A stretch of DNA of 5,979 nucleotides, from contig JAABSI010000137.1 of the NCBI GenBank assembly GCA_011390455.1, forward strand, positions 1 to 5,979. The letters are read 5' to 3'. This DNA comes from Trueperaceae bacterium. GTDB taxonomy: Bacteria; Deinococcota; Deinococci; Deinococcales; Trueperaceae. Positions within the stretch are counted from its first letter, which is position 1. Every line of letters begins with the position of its first letter. Position numbers and translations under genes: made by a program. Below, piece after piece: positions 5,488 to 5,979 of the stretch. The notes under the pieces were generated by a model. That model made no database searches. It had not been told where the DNA came from and was given only the letters and a program-made list of their open reading frames with translations.

Positions 5488-5979
5488 GTGGAGGCGCACT
5501 TCGACTGGGTGGTGATCGGCTCCGGCTTCGGCGGCAGCGTCGCCGCGCTGCGGCTCGCCGAGAAGGGCTACCGCGTCTGCGTGCTCGAGAAGGGCCGGCG
5601 CTTCGCGCCGGAGGACTTCCCGCGCTCCAACTGGGACCTGCGACGTTGGTTGTGGCTGCCCCATTTCGGCCTGCGCGGGATCTTCCAGATGTCGTTCATG
5701 CGTCACGTGACGGTGTTCCACGGCGTGGGCGTCGGCGGCGGCTCGCTCGGTTACGCCAACGCCTTGCCCCAGCCGCACCCCGCGTTCTACCGCGCGCCCT
5801 CCTGGGCGCACCTGGGCGACTGGCGATCGGAACTCGAGCCGCACTACGCCACGGCCCGCCGCATGCTCGGTGCGACCACCGTCCCCTACGCCACGCCGGG
5901 CGACGAAGTCCTGCACGAGATCGCCCGCGAGCTAGGTCGCGAAGAGGACTTCGGGTCGCCCGACGTCGCCGTGTACTTC
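5488..5979 (+). CDS. FAD-dependent GMC / cholesterol-oxidase-like oxidoreductase, N-terminal part, 3'-truncated by window edge
   Basis: 164 complete codons are visible and no stop is reached. The N-terminus holds the FAD-binding Rossmann fold: strand WVVIGSG, dinucleotide motif G11-S-G-F-G-G16, and VLEKG (32-36), in which E34 would contact the adenosine ribose. A second flavin-region motif, HGVGVGGGSLGYAN (78-91), matches the 'GvGvGGGSlvYA' signature of the GMC/cholesterol oxidase subgroup. It is followed by a proline-rich segment and WRSELEPHYATARRMLG (120-136), also typical. Such flavoenzymes oxidise alcohols, sterols or related substrates; full-length members are about 500-570 residues, and the substrate-binding and catalytic His/Asn region would lie outside the window. 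The start is GTG at 5488, with no in-frame alternative between it and the preceding gene that preserves the fold. No clear Shine-Dalgarno is seen, so it is probably coupled to the lipoprotein gene 7 bases upstream. The substrate is unknown. Confidence 0.9.
   Translation, partial: MEAHFDWVVIGSGFGGSVAALRLAEKGYRVCVLEKGRRFAPEDFPRSNWDLRRWLWLPHFGLRGIFQMSFMRHVTVFHGVGVGGGSLGYANALPQPHPAFYRAPSWAHLGDWRSELEPHYATARRMLGATTVPYATPGDEVLHEIARELGREEDFGSPDVAVYF

Noticed and set aside
5443..5916. Minus-strand open frame over the start of the oxidoreductase gene
   Set aside because: The plus strand here encodes an unmistakable FAD Rossmann fold and GMC motif, so the minus-strand frame is a shadow.

Overview
The window is about 70% GC, with genes packed tightly. 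This fits a high-GC bacterium such as an Actinomycetota or Trueperaceae-type Deinococcota lineage, but nothing here fixes the taxon. I see no RNA genes, mobile elements, CRISPR arrays or phage genes.

Positions 1-3439 carry a plus-strand polyamine-type (Pot-like) ABC importer. The order is a substrate-binding protein (5' end cut by the window edge), a PotA-like ATPase, a PotB-like permease and a PotC-like permease. The last three genes are joined by two ATGA start/stop overlaps, so they are almost certainly one translationally coupled operon. Together they would bind a cationic or small organic solute outside the membrane and import it with ATP. Spermidine/putrescine is the family-level guess, not a demonstrated substrate.

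Positions 3440-4554 hold two genes on opposite strands. A small plus-strand cupin (3532-3870) has lost the usual metal-binding histidines. A minus-strand CPBP (CAAX/Rce1-type) intramembrane protease reads leftward from 4554. Its recognisable homology stops exactly at the cupin stop codon, before the third conserved catalytic motif. Its frame nevertheless stays open antisense through the whole cupin gene and into the end of potC, stopping at 3319. This is the oddest structural point of the window and looks like a deletion or rearrangement scar.

The 209-base gap at 4555-4763 separates the divergent protease and lipoprotein genes. It contains a good sigma-70-type promoter (TTGACA, 17-base spacer, TAACCT) facing right.

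Positions 4764-5979 hold a predicted lipoprotein of unknown function, with a short four-residue-repeat helix after the lipidated cysteine and an acidic, probably beta-rich domain. It is followed after 7 bases by the N-terminal part of an FAD-dependent GMC/cholesterol-oxidase-like oxidoreductase that runs off the right edge. These two are probably co-transcribed. I do not find convincing evidence of a wholly new system; the lipoprotein/oxidoreductase pair and the broken protease are the parts least explained by known biology.
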